DNA of 64,000 bases, taken from the NCBI GenBank assembly GCA_017858515.1, contig JAFMBM010000010.1, positions 1-64,000 of the forward strand. Reading direction: 5' to 3'. Each line of letters opens with the position of its first letter. Position 1 is the stretch's first letter. The DNA is from Cryomorphaceae bacterium (GTDB taxonomy: Bacteria; Bacteroidota; Bacteroidia; Flavobacteriales; Schleiferiaceae). The translations under genes were made by a program, and so were the position numbers. Below are positions 34,173 to 43,037 of the stretch, in pieces. The notes beneath the pieces are model-generated. The model made no database searches, was not told the origin of the DNA, and worked only from the letters and a program-made list of their open reading frames with translations.

Positions 34173-35447
34173 ATGGAAAGAGATCTTCAAATTTTTGAAT
34201 TGATAGAAGCAGAACGCCATCGTCAGACAGATGGACTGGAACTCATTGCTTCTGAAAACTATACGAGTCCACAAGTGATGGAAGCCATGGGCTCCATACT
34301 CACAAATAAATATGCCGAAGGCTTTCCTGGAAGGCGTTATTATGGGGGTTGCGAAGTGGTAGATGAAGTAGAAAATGTAGCTATTGATAGAGCAAAAGCA
34401 CTTTTTGGAGCAGAGTATGCCAATGTTCAGCCTCATTCGGGTTCACAAGCCAATGCCGCCGTTTTCTTAGCTTGCTTGCAAGCAGGGGATAAAATTATGG
34501 GATTTGACTTGTCTCATGGAGGGCATTTAACCCATGGTTCACCTGTTAACTTCTCTGGAAAACTATATAAAACCAGTTTTTATGGAGTTGAGCAAGAGAC
34601 TGGATTGCTTGATTACGACAAAATTGCCCAAAGGGCTGCAGAAGAAATGCCCAAATTGATTATTTGTGGTGCAAGTGCATATTCTAGAGATATAGATTTC
34701 GCGCGCTTTAGAGAGATCGCAGATAGCGTAGGGGCTCTCTTGCTTGGCGACATTTCTCACCCAGCTGGATTAATTGCGAAGGGATTGCTCAATGACCCTA
34801 TACCTCACTGTCATATTGTAACGAGTACCACGCATAAAACACTGAGAGGACCCAGAGGTGGAATTATCCTTATTGGTAAGGATTTTGACAATCCATTCGG
34901 TTTAAAGAATCCAAAAGGAAGCCTTCGCAAAATGTCTAGTCTTATAGATAGCGCAGTATTTCCTGGTACCCAAGGAGGCCCATTAGAGCATGTTATTGCT
35001 GCGAAAGCAGTTGCTTTTGGAGAAGCGTTAACGGATGACTTCTTAAAATATATCCTTCAAGTTCAGTCGAATGCGAAGGCAATGGCCAACGCTTTTGTAG
35101 AATTGGGATATGACTTAATCTCTGGTGGAACAGACAATCATCTAATGCTTATTGACCTTAGAAACAAAGGAATTACTGGAAAATTAGCTGAAGCGGCATT
35201 GGGTAAGGCGGATATAACTATCAATAAGAATATGGTTCCTTTTGATACTGAATCTCCCTTTGTAACTTCTGGTATGCGTGTAGGTACTGCAGCTATTACC
35301 ACCCGAGGATTGAAAGAGGACGATATGAAAACCGTTGTTCATTTAATTGACGAGGCGCTGAGAAAACACGACGATGAAGAGGCTTTAGAAGGAATTGCAG
35401 AACGCGTAAATGAAATGATGAGCCATCGTCCTTTGTTTGCTTGGTAG
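34173..35447 (+). CDS. glyA: Serine hydroxymethyltransferase
   Basis: A 424-residue PLP enzyme of fold type [34 protein letters not shown], and [13 protein letters not shown] (Lys binding PLP) are all present, with the C-terminal [10 protein letters not shown]. It interconverts serine and glycine with tetrahydrofolate, the main one-carbon source. Divergent from fahA with only about 50 bases between starts. Confidence 0.97.
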   Translation: MERDLQIFELIEAERHRQTDGLELIASENYTSPQVMEAMGSILTNKYAEGFPGRRYYGGCEVVDEVENVAIDRAKALFGAEYANVQPHSGSQANAAVFLACLQAGDKIMGFDLSHGGHLTHGSPVNFSGKLYKTSFYGVEQETGLLDYDKIAQRAAEEMPKLIICGASAYSRDIDFARFREIADSVGALLLGDISHPAGLIAKGLLNDPIPHCHIVTSTTHKTLRGPRGGIILIGKDFDNPFGLKNPKGSLRKMSSLIDSAVFPGTQGGPLEHVIAAKAVAFGEALTDDFLKYILQVQSNAKAMANAFVELGYDLISGGTDNHLMLIDLRNKGITGKLAEAALGKADITINKNMVPFDTESPFVTSGMRVGTAAITTRGLKEDDMKTVVHLIDEALRKHDDEEALEGIAERVNEMMSHRPLFAW

Positions 35448-35518
35448 ATTCTAAATCATTGATATATAAAGACGTATATTTTATTTCATCCTCTTGGCGG
35501 CCTTATGTAATAAGGTCG

Positions 35519-37156
35519 TTGAGAGGATTTTTGCTTGTATCTGGTCTTGCCTTTCTATTTTGTACTCTATCGTGTAATCAAGGGAAAGAGTTGCAAACAA
35601 AACAAATATTCAGGTATAATGAAGCTTCAGGGATATCTACACTAGACCCTGCCTATGCTAGAGTTCAAGGAGATATTTGGGCGGTAAAACAGCTGTATAC
35701 CACCCTTATTGAGTTGGATTCTGAATTATTGCCTCGAGCTTTACTCGCAAAAAGTTGGGAAATAGATTCAACCGGAACACTTTATAGTTTTCATTTAAGG
35801 TCGGATGTTTCTTTTACAAAATCCATTTGCTTTAATTCTATAGATTCTACTCGGACTGTTGTTGCTCAAGATGTGGTCTACAGCCTGGAACGACTTAGAA
35901 ATAAGGAGCTTGCTACTCCAGGATCTTGGGTTCTCAATAATGTGAATGAAATTTGGGCTAGTTCAGATTCTCTTGTTCATATTTCTTTAAAGGAGGTCTT
36001 TCCGCCTTTTCTTTCCATGTTAAGCATGGCCTATTGCAGTATTATCCCTCAAGAAGCCGTTGAGTTTTATAAAAATGACTTTAGTGTAAATCCCATAGGT
36101 TCAGGACCTTTTTATCTCAAGAAGTGGCTTTGGAATGAAAAATTGGTGATGAGAAGAAATCCTAATTATTTTGAAAGGGATGAGAAAGGAATTCAACTTC
36201 CTTATATTGAGGCAATTGCTATTCAATTTTTACCAGATAGACAATCTGCTTTTCTCGAACTACTAAAAGGTGAAATAGATTTCCTTTCGGGTTTGGATGT
36301 TTCGTATATCGATGAGCTTTTAGATCAGAATGGAGAGCTAAACCCTAAATATGAAAATCGGTTTATTCTTTCATCGGGTGCCTATTTGAATACAGAATAT
36401 TTGGGTTTTTCATTGGATTCTGTGGCTTACGAAGGCAATCATCCTCTCTTAGATCCTCGAATTAGAAAGGCCATTAATTTTGGATTTGACAGGAAGGAAA
36501 TGCTAAAATATCTGCGTAAGAATGTGGGCATTGCGGCTACAGCAGGTCTTATTCCGCCTTCTTTAAAAGGAAGTCTAGAACCCACGGAAGGGTATCATTT
36601 TGATCCCCTAAAAACACAGGAGCTATTAGTAGAAGCAGGCTTTCCAAAAGGAGAGGGGCTTCCTGTTTTTCAATTGCATACCTCTGCAAACTACCTTGAT
36701 TTATGTGAATACATTCAATCGTCTTTAGCCAAGCAGGGGATTAAAGTACAAGTAGATTTGATGCCCGCAGCTAGCCTTCGTGAGGGTATGGCCAATTCAA
36801 AACTCGAGTTTTTTCGTGCTTCTTGGATAGCCGATTATCCAGATGCTCAAAACTATCTTTCTTTACTTTATTCAAAGAATCACTCACCGAATGGGCCAAA
36901 TTATACGCATTATTATAGTCCGGCCTTTGATATTTTATATGAAAGGGCCAACCGCATCACTGATCAGGATGAACGATTTAAACTTTATAAGAAAATGGAT
37001 AGCATGGTTTTAGACGGAGCCCCCATGGTTTTACTCTATTATGATAAAGTAATGCGGTTCTATGATAAGAAATGGAAAGGCTTAGAACCTGATGCTCTAA
37101 ATACACTTGATCTCAAACGTGTTTACTCTAAAGAAAACTTCACTACAACACCGTAG
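35519..37156 (+). CDS. Peptide/nickel-type ABC transporter substrate-binding lipoprotein
   Basis: A solute-binding protein of the SBP_bac_5 (OppA/DppA) family. The track start TTG 35441 overlaps glyA and adds 26 poorly hydrophobic residues; TTG 35519 (MRGFLLVSGLAFLFCTLSC) gives a clean lipoprotein signal, so I prefer it, with 545 residues. Domain features: SGISTLDPAYAR, the segment AQDVVYSLERLRN, and PIGSGPFYLKKW. No permease or ATPase genes lie next to it. Relatives bind oligopeptides, nickel or other solutes. Its 3' end overlaps the convergent EEP gene by 34 bases. Confidence 0.85.
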   Translation: MRGFLLVSGLAFLFCTLSCNQGKELQTKQIFRYNEASGISTLDPAYARVQGDIWAVKQLYTTLIELDSELLPRALLAKSWEIDSTGTLYSFHLRSDVSFTKSICFNSIDSTRTVVAQDVVYSLERLRNKELATPGSWVLNNVNEIWASSDSLVHISLKEVFPPFLSMLSMAYCSIIPQEAVEFYKNDFSVNPIGSGPFYLKKWLWNEKLVMRRNPNYFERDEKGIQLPYIEAIAIQFLPDRQSAFLELLKGEIDFLSGLDVSYIDELLDQNGELNPKYENRFILSSGAYLNTEYLGFSLDSVAYEGNHPLLDPRIRKAINFGFDRKEMLKYLRKNVGIAATAGLIPPSLKGSLEPTEGYHFDPLKTQELLVEAGFPKGEGLPVFQLHTSANYLDLCEYIQSSLAKQGIKVQVDLMPAASLREGMANSKLEFFRASWIADYPDAQNYLSLLYSKNHSPNGPNYTHYYSPAFDILYERANRITDQDERFKLYKKMDSMVLDGAPMVLLYYDKVMRFYDKKWKGLEPDALNTLDLKRVYSKENFTTTP

Positions 37157-38211
37157 TGGTCACTCAAGGCTTTCTTAATTATTCTATGATCTAACACGCG
37201 TAATTCTTTGCTAAGGAAGACATGGTCTATTCTCAATGGAAAAAAGAAGCGCTGATACGTTTTGCCAAAACCTCTTCCACCTTCTACAAATGAATCTGTA
37301 AATCGCTTTTCCATCTGAGAGTATGTCCAGCTCGAAGGTGTATCATTAAAATCGCCACACAAAATAATAGGGTAGGGACTTGCATCGACAAAATTCAATA
37401 CCGCCTTCATCTGGTGGCCTCTCTTTTCAAAAGCACCTTCTATCATTCCACCTATCTTCTTAAATTCAGCTTTCCTCTCTTGCCATTTATTTATTTCTCC
37501 AGCTTCGCCAACCAATTGAAGATCTTGTTCTTCTAAATTCAAGCTGGCCAAATGTAAATTGATAATTCGAACAGTATCCTTTCCGATAAGCAAATCAGCA
37601 TATTGGAAGAATGTATTCGTTCCCAGATCCATTCCACTGGGATAATTTATCTGCCCTGAATGAATTACTTCATAATTGCTGTAAAGTACAAGTCCGTACT
37701 TTTTTTCGTAATCAGCCATATTCTTCACTTCATATTTGAAGTTGAAGACTGGTGTTTGCTGATAACTATAGAACTCCTGAATACAAAGAATTTGTGGCTG
37801 AACAGCCTTTACAATGGAGTCGATTCTCTCCGGAACGCCTTGTTTATCAAGCCATCTATATCGATTAAACATGCGCACATTATAGGTCATTATTTCAATA
37901 GACGAATTAAGATTCAGTGCTTTACTTTCTTTATTGAGTTTATAAAGGGCCGAAACATCCTTCCAACTTAACAAAAGGGCTATAAGTGAAAAAAGAAATT
38001 GGGGACGCACTTTTATCATCCAAAAGAGCATAAAGAGGAGGTTAATAACTAACAGAACGGGAAAACCCAATCCGACTAAACCAGCATATTGCATTTTCGA
38101 TGGGTCGAAATAGGACGATAGAGAAGATAGCCAAAGACTTATTGCTACCAATAAGTTTAGGATTCCGAGAAATGCTCTGAAAAAAGATCGCCTCTTATGT
38201 TCTTGCGTCAT
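37123..38211 (-). CDS. Membrane-anchored endonuclease/exonuclease/phosphatase family protein
   Basis: A 362-residue protein with two or three membrane helices in the first 90 residues, then an EEP-fold domain: IMTYNVRMFNRY, ILCIQEFYSYQ (metal Glu), NLHLASLN, CGDFNDTPSSWTY and the final SDHYGVVVKF. The catalytic Asp, Asn and His are present. Members cleave DNA, RNA or phospho-lipids; which one is not clear. It overlaps the next gene (ATGA) with the rhomboid genes, suggesting one operon from mutL downwards. Confidence 0.8.
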   Translation of the reverse strand: MTQEHKRRSFFRAFLGILNLLVAISLWLSSLSSYFDPSKMQYAGLVGLGFPVLLVINLLFMLFWMIKVRPQFLFSLIALLLSWKDVSALYKLNKESKALNLNSSIEIMTYNVRMFNRYRWLDKQGVPERIDSIVKAVQPQILCIQEFYSYQQTPVFNFKYEVKNMADYEKKYGLVLYSNYEVIHSGQINYPSGMDLGTNTFFQYADLLIGKDTVRIINLHLASLNLEEQDLQLVGEAGEINKWQERKAEFKKIGGMIEGAFEKRGHQMKAVLNFVDASPYPIILCGDFNDTPSSWTYSQMEKRFTDSFVEGGRGFGKTYQRFFFPLRIDHVFLSKELRVLDHRIIKKALSDHYGVVVKFSLE

Positions 38212-39080
38212 TTACTCATCTTAAATAAGAAATCTTTCTCTTCTTTCGACAAACTTTCATATCCACCTTTGGATATTTTATCGAGAATTACATCTAATTT
38301 CTGCTGATTACTAATTGAGCTAGACGTTGCAGAGTTTTCTTTTCGAGAATAGCTCACTTTCAATTTAGACTTCTTTCGTTTGCTAAAAAAAGATTCCACA
38401 GTATCTTCAAAAAATGCGTTGATATTGATTCCTTTTTCTTTCCATTGACGCGCCATTATATAACCGTAAAGTGCACCTCCAATATGTGCCAAATGCCCTC
38501 CAGCATTGGATTCTGGTAAATAAACAAGGTCTAACAAAAGAAGTATGGCAGCCAGTTGCCAAAACTTTATTTCCAGAACAAAAAATAATTTTATTGGGAA
38601 GGAAGGAGTAAAGGTGGCTGCTGCGATTAAAATGGCCATAACACCAGCAGAAGCACCTCGATTGTTTGAAATAAGCACTGTTTCACTAAAAAACGGGAAG
38701 AGATTATAACTAAGTACGTAGAGCAATCCTCCAGCAATTCCGCCCAAAATAAAAGTGGAAATCAGGCGCTTACCTCCAACATATTCTTGAAATAATCTAC
38801 CCGCAAAATAAAGGTATAAAAGATTGAAGAGAATGTGGAAAAAGTCCTGATGCACAAACATATAGGTAACCATTGTCCACGGCTTCCAAATCCATTTACT
38901 CAAATCAGATGGCAAAACAAGATAGGAGATCACCCAATTACTCAATGGGATTTGAAGTAAGGTTGAAAATATATTCAACACCACGATGACTACGTAAACA
39001 GCCAGTAGAACACCAATTAATCTCGAAAGAGCATCTCCTTCTTGATAGAGTCGTTTGATTTCTTCTTTTAATCCAGCCAT
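38208..39080 (-). CDS. Rhomboid intramembrane serine protease (1)
   Basis: A 290-residue protein with six membrane helices and a cytoplasmic tail of about 70 residues. NRGASAGVMAIL is the catalytic Ser site (GxSx), and GGHLAHIGGALYGYI has the catalytic His; the early HQDFFHILFNLLYLY is the family's HxxxN-type segment. The soluble C-terminal tail ends with SKEEKDFLFKMSK, common in Bacteroidota rhomboids. One base from a second rhomboid gene. Confidence 0.9.
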   Translation of the reverse strand: MAGLKEEIKRLYQEGDALSRLIGVLLAVYVVIVVLNIFSTLLQIPLSNWVISYLVLPSDLSKWIWKPWTMVTYMFVHQDFFHILFNLLYLYFAGRLFQEYVGGKRLISTFILGGIAGGLLYVLSYNLFPFFSETVLISNNRGASAGVMAILIAAATFTPSFPIKLFFVLEIKFWQLAAILLLLDLVYLPESNAGGHLAHIGGALYGYIMARQWKEKGININAFFEDTVESFFSKRKKSKLKVSYSRKENSATSSSISNQQKLDVILDKISKGGYESLSKEEKDFLFKMSK

Positions 39081-39081
39081 C

Positions 39082-39816
39082 CTAAATCTGTCGGTTTCTT
39101 CTCCAATGTTGAATCAAGAAAAATCCAAAAAGCATTCCTCCTAAATGGGCAAAGTGAGCTATGTTACTTCCCTGATTTGAGAACCCATTATACAATTCAA
39201 ATATACCGTAAACGGCTACGAAATACTTAGCCTTAATGGGAAATAAGAGGTAAATATAAATGTACTGATTTGGGAACATCATACCGAAAGCTAATAGCAC
39301 ACCGAAGACAGCACCCGAAGCACCAACCGTAGGCATATTCAGTAAATGATTGAGAGCAGCTTGATTGGAATTTATATAGTTTCTACCTGAATTTAAGTAC
39401 TCCGTACCATAAGTCGTTACATCCAAAATTTCTTTAGTAGACATTTGATTAACGAGTGAAAAGTATTCCCAATAAAGCACACCGAGATGCAATAGAGCTG
39501 CACCCAATCCGGTAACCAAATAATAGATTAAAAAGCGTTTTGCTCCCCAGACATTCTCCAGCGCCATGCCGAACATCCACAAAGCGAACATATTGGAAAA
39601 AATGTGCATCAAACTCCCATGCATGAACATGTGAGTAATAATTTGATATGGCTCAAAAAGAGGAGAGGCTGGAAGAAAAAGCCCTAAATACTCTGCGAGA
39701 TCAATCCCAAAAGTACTATTGAAAACCAAGGTTGCTACGAAGAACAACCCATTGATAATCATTAGGTTTTTAATTACTTCGGGCAATAAATTAAAGCTGC
39801 GGGGTTGCAATAACAT
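39082..39816 (-). CDS. Rhomboid intramembrane serine protease (2)
   Basis: The ORF track starts at TTG 39819, but ATG 39816 overlaps the mutL TGA (ATGA) and is preferred; 244 residues. THMFMHGSLMHIFSNMFALWMFG is the family HxxxN helix, quoted here as LMHIFSNMFALWMFG; VGASGAVFGVLLA holds the catalytic Ser and HFAHLGGMLFGF the His. A longer loop between helices 2 and 3 (STKEILDVTTYGTEYLN) sets it apart from its neighbour. Substrates unknown. Confidence 0.9.
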   Translation of the reverse strand: MLLQPRSFNLLPEVIKNLMIINGLFFVATLVFNSTFGIDLAEYLGLFLPASPLFEPYQIITHMFMHGSLMHIFSNMFALWMFGMALENVWGAKRFLIYYLVTGLGAALLHLGVLYWEYFSLVNQMSTKEILDVTTYGTEYLNSGRNYINSNQAALNHLLNMPTVGASGAVFGVLLAFGMMFPNQYIYIYLLFPIKAKYFVAVYGIFELYNGFSNQGSNIAHFAHLGGMLFGFFLIQHWRRNRQI

Positions 39817-41591
39817 CAAAAAAGTATTTTCTCTATTTCGTTCTTATTTACTTCAGACCAGATCCGTTCTCCATCGACTGTGTATTCTGGCCAATCTAGT
39901 CTTTCCAATCCTTTCACTAATGCCTTTCTTTCTTCTAGACTCCAAGTAGAATTTAAGCCCTTTGTTTCCGTTTTTGCAATGGAATAAGCCATTCTTTCTA
40001 ATCGGTCATCAGAGGAAATCAGCGCTGAATTACTTTCTAGCTCTAAAAAACCATCTATACTTTCTGCGGCCAATGCCTCTGGAATACCCAAAGGAAGACC
40101 AATAATACTAAGAGTATTATTCGATTCTATTTCAATATCGTAGCCAAACTTCCGGATCTCTGGCAAGATTACGTCAAACAAGGCCATTTGCGAAGAATCA
40201 AGCTGAATAGTCTGAGGGAAAAGCAACTGTTGACTAATGGCTGTTCCTCTTTGAATGGTTTTAAGCAGTTTAGTATAGGAAAGGCAAAACTGAGCTCTTT
40301 GTTTATGAATAAGGCGTAAAACATCCACTTTAAGAATACCAATATACATGAGAGACCAATCGATATTCTCAGTGTTCAATTCTACCTCACCACTTTGAAA
40401 CAACTCTTCTTTTCGGAATACATCCTTTTCAAGCTCCATTTTTCTAAACCCAGTGTTGGAAGGAGGAGAGGAGTGATGAATATCAAAAGGATTATAATTC
40501 TGATCTACCTTTATTCTGGGTTGAATAGGTATTTTATTTGCGTTCTCGGGAACGAAAAAACTCGGTTCACGATCAAAGTCGAGGGTTGGTGTTATATTGT
40601 ATTGTCCTAAGGCGTGTTTTATTGAAACGCGCAAAATGGTGTGAATGGTTTTCTCATCATCAAATTTTATTTCCGTTTTGGTTGGATGGATGTTGATGTC
40701 GATATGTTTGGGGTCGATCTTTAAATTGAGGAAGTAGGATGGAAATTTACCCTCAGGCAATAAATTACTGAATGCCTGATTTACAGCATGATTTAAAAAG
40801 AAGCTTTTAATAAAACGTCCATTGACAAAGAAGAACTGTTCCCCTCTAACTTTTCGTGCAAAATCGGGTTTACAAACAAATCCGTCAATCTCAAGTATAT
40901 CAGTCTTTTCTTCTACGGGGACTAATCTTTCGTCATACGAATGCCCAAAAATGGATGTAATTCGCCTTCGAAAAACCGAAGTATTTAGAGAATAGATAAG
41001 TCCTCCATTGTGTTCTAACTTCATTGATACCGAAGGATGCGCCAATGCTACACGCTGGAACTCATCTGAAATATGCCGAAATTCAATAGCTTCTGATTTT
41101 AGGAAGTTTCGTCGAGCTGGAATATTGTAGAACAAATTTCTCACCGAGATGCTGCTTCCACCATTGGTCTGGCACATTTGCATTTTCTCTCGTTTTCCTC
41201 CTGCAATTTCAATACTCCAACCCACTTCTTCGCCTTGCTTTTTGGTGTCTGCCCGAACAGTGGAAACAGCTGCAATAGAAGCCAAAGCTTCGCCTCTAAA
41301 TCCCATGCTTACAATGTGGAAAAGATCTTCAGCTTTTTTGATTTTTGAAGTAGCATGCCTTTCAAAAGCGAGTTGAAGATCTCTGCCTGACATTCCTGCT
41401 CCATTGTCTATTACTTGAATGAGAGTTTTACCTGCGTCTTGGACTATTAATTCAATTTCTGTTGCTCCAGCATCTACTGCATTTTCCAGCAATTCTTTTA
41501 CAACCGAAGCTGGACGTTGAACCACTTCACCTGCTGCAATCTGATTTGCAACATTCTCAGAAAGGAGCTCGATAATTCCTTTGTCTTCCAT
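39816..41591 (-). CDS. mutL: DNA mismatch repair protein MutL
   Basis: A 591-residue GHKL ATPase. NQIAAGEVVQRPASVVKELL, DNGAGMSG and TSKIKKAEDL with GFRGEALASIAAVS form the ATP site; residues 210-330 are the transducer domain; the C-terminal dimerisation domain has LLFPQTIQLD. The C-terminal endonuclease metal motif DQHAxxER is not seen where expected (IHKQRAQFCLSY instead), so it may lack nicking activity. It couples MutS to downstream repair steps. Confidence 0.93.
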   Translation of the reverse strand: MEDKGIIELLSENVANQIAAGEVVQRPASVVKELLENAVDAGATEIELIVQDAGKTLIQVIDNGAGMSGRDLQLAFERHATSKIKKAEDLFHIVSMGFRGEALASIAAVSTVRADTKKQGEEVGWSIEIAGGKREKMQMCQTNGGSSISVRNLFYNIPARRNFLKSEAIEFRHISDEFQRVALAHPSVSMKLEHNGGLIYSLNTSVFRRRITSIFGHSYDERLVPVEEKTDILEIDGFVCKPDFARKVRGEQFFFVNGRFIKSFFLNHAVNQAFSNLLPEGKFPSYFLNLKIDPKHIDINIHPTKTEIKFDDEKTIHTILRVSIKHALGQYNITPTLDFDREPSFFVPENANKIPIQPRIKVDQNYNPFDIHHSSPPSNTGFRKMELEKDVFRKEELFQSGEVELNTENIDWSLMYIGILKVDVLRLIHKQRAQFCLSYTKLLKTIQRGTAISQQLLFPQTIQLDSSQMALFDVILPEIRKFGYDIEIESNNTLSIIGLPLGIPEALAAESIDGFLELESNSALISSDDRLERMAYSIAKTETKGLNSTWSLEERKALVKGLERLDWPEYTVDGERIWSEVNKNEIEKILF

Positions 41592-41597
41592 AGCTTT

Positions 41598-41873
41598 CTA
41601 TGCGAAGAGCAACCACCAAGCCACGCTCACCAGAACTGCCAATATGGCGGCTAAACGGTACATACTCGAACCTTGAAGTCTCCCTCTTTTCCCTGATGTC
41701 CATTTGGATTTGAGGTCTATGCTTCTTAATGAATTCTGAGCCTTTGAACGGTCTCCTAATTGTTCAGCCATTTTTTTATGACGCTCTTTGTCTTCGTCGT
41801 AATACCTCGGCTTAAAATCAAATGAACGCGGTCTTCGTGCTTTGAAAAAAGAAGGCAATCTCGGTGGTTCCAT
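41598..41873 (-). CDS. Small tail-anchored protein upstream of mutL
   Basis: A 91-residue protein with a basic, Pro/Arg-rich first half (FKARRPRSFDFKPRYYDED) and one C-terminal membrane helix (AAILAVLVSVAWWLLF). The neighbour mutL starts six bases later. Proteins of this kind often lie at this place beside mutL in Bacteroidota, without known role. A promoter with TTTG-N18-TATTTTTG ends four bases before the ATG, so the transcript would be leaderless or the true start is further in. Confidence 0.6.
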   Translation of the reverse strand: MEPPRLPSFFKARRPRSFDFKPRYYDEDKERHKKMAEQLGDRSKAQNSLRSIDLKSKWTSGKRGRLQGSSMYRLAAILAVLVSVAWWLLFA

Positions 41874-41877
41874 TTCA

Positions 41878-41907
41878 CAAAAATAGATTGCATATTAGAG
41901 AATCAAA
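41878..41907 (-). promoter_or_regulatory. Promoter for the mutL operon
   Basis: On the minus strand TTTG (41907-41904), an 18-base spacer and TATTTTTG (41885-41878) agree well with the Bacteroidota consensus TTTG / TAnnTTTG. It lies in the 45-base gap between divergent genes and ends four bases before the ATG of 41598-41873. Confidence 0.55.
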
Positions 41908-41918
41908 TAGAACGAGTT

Positions 41919-43037
41919 ATGCATTGCTTCAATTTTTCCCTTCCAACTGCCGAAACCCCAATTCCAAGATTCGATTTTTCACCCAGCACAGTGGTTCTAT
42001 TCTCTACTTTATCGAGTGATTTGGTTCTACCCTTTATTCGTGAATTAAAGTCGCATTTTAAGGAGGCCCGTTTTATCGGATGCAGCACGGCTGGGGATAT
42101 TTCTGATGGAATGGTGAAGGACGATGTAGTCTCAGTACTTTGTTTGAAGCCCAAAAAGGGAAGAATAGAAATCTTTAACGATAGCATTTCAAGCGAAACT
42201 TCCTATGAATCGGGATTAAAAATGGGAAAAAGAGTGCGCAAGCAAGGTCTTGTGCATCTTTTTGTGCTGAGTGAAGGTTTAGATGTAAATGGTTCTGAGC
42301 TTGCTAAGGGCTTGAGAGAGGGTCTTCCCCCTGATGTTTCTGTTACTGGTGGATTGGCTGGAGATGAAAGCCGATTTCTTTCTACCTGGGTTTTAAATGA
42401 AGAAGCCACCCCAAAAAGCAATCAGCTTTCTGTTATGGCATTTTATGGCGATTGGGAGATTGGTTTTGGGTCTATGGGTGGATGGGATAGCTTTGGGGTT
42501 GAACGTTTAGTAACAAAATCGAAGAACAATGTTTTGTATGAAATCGATAACAAACCGGCTTTAGACCTATACAAAAGCTACTTAGGAGAAAGGCAAGCTG
42601 AGCTTCCTGCCTCAGGACTGCTATTTCCGCTAAGCATGCGCATTAGCGGTTATCAAGCGCCTGTTGTGCGTACCATATTGTCTGTTGATGAAGAAGAGAA
42701 GAGCTTAATTTTCGCTGGGGATATCCCAGAGAATTCATATGTTAAATTGATGAAAGCCAATGTCGATAGGCTTGTAAACGGAGCTGAAAGCGCTGCAAAT
42801 GTGGCCATTGAGTCAATCGCAAAAAGCCCAGATTTAAGTATTCTCATTAGTTGTGTTGGAAGGCGTTTGGTTTTAAAGCAACTGATAGAAGAAGAAATAG
42901 AAACAGTCAATTTGGCACTGTCGTCTAAAACTTCGGTCGGATTCTATTCTTACGGTGAATTAGCTCCTTTCTCCAAAGGAGAGCGTTGTGAGTTGCATAA
43001 TCAAACCGTGACTATCACCACTTTTAGCGAGAAATAA
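41919..43037 (+). CDS. FIST-domain sensor protein
   Basis: A 372-residue protein with FIST_N (residues about 20-210: KEARFIGCSTAGDISDGMV, then VSVTGGLAGDES) and FIST_C (220-365, ending GFYSYGELAPFSKGERCELHNQT). FIST domains are thought to bind small ligands such as amino acids and feed signals to kinases or cyclases. No signal peptide, so cytoplasmic. It overlaps the kinase gene by one base (TAATG), and the kinase is followed by a receiver gene: one signalling unit. Confidence 0.88.
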   Translation: MHCFNFSLPTAETPIPRFDFSPSTVVLFSTLSSDLVLPFIRELKSHFKEARFIGCSTAGDISDGMVKDDVVSVLCLKPKKGRIEIFNDSISSETSYESGLKMGKRVRKQGLVHLFVLSEGLDVNGSELAKGLREGLPPDVSVTGGLAGDESRFLSTWVLNEEATPKSNQLSVMAFYGDWEIGFGSMGGWDSFGVERLVTKSKNNVLYEIDNKPALDLYKSYLGERQAELPASGLLFPLSMRISGYQAPVVRTILSVDEEEKSLIFAGDIPENSYVKLMKANVDRLVNGAESAANVAIESIAKSPDLSILISCVGRRLVLKQLIEEEIETVNLALSSKTSVGFYSYGELAPFSKGERCELHNQTVTITTFSEK

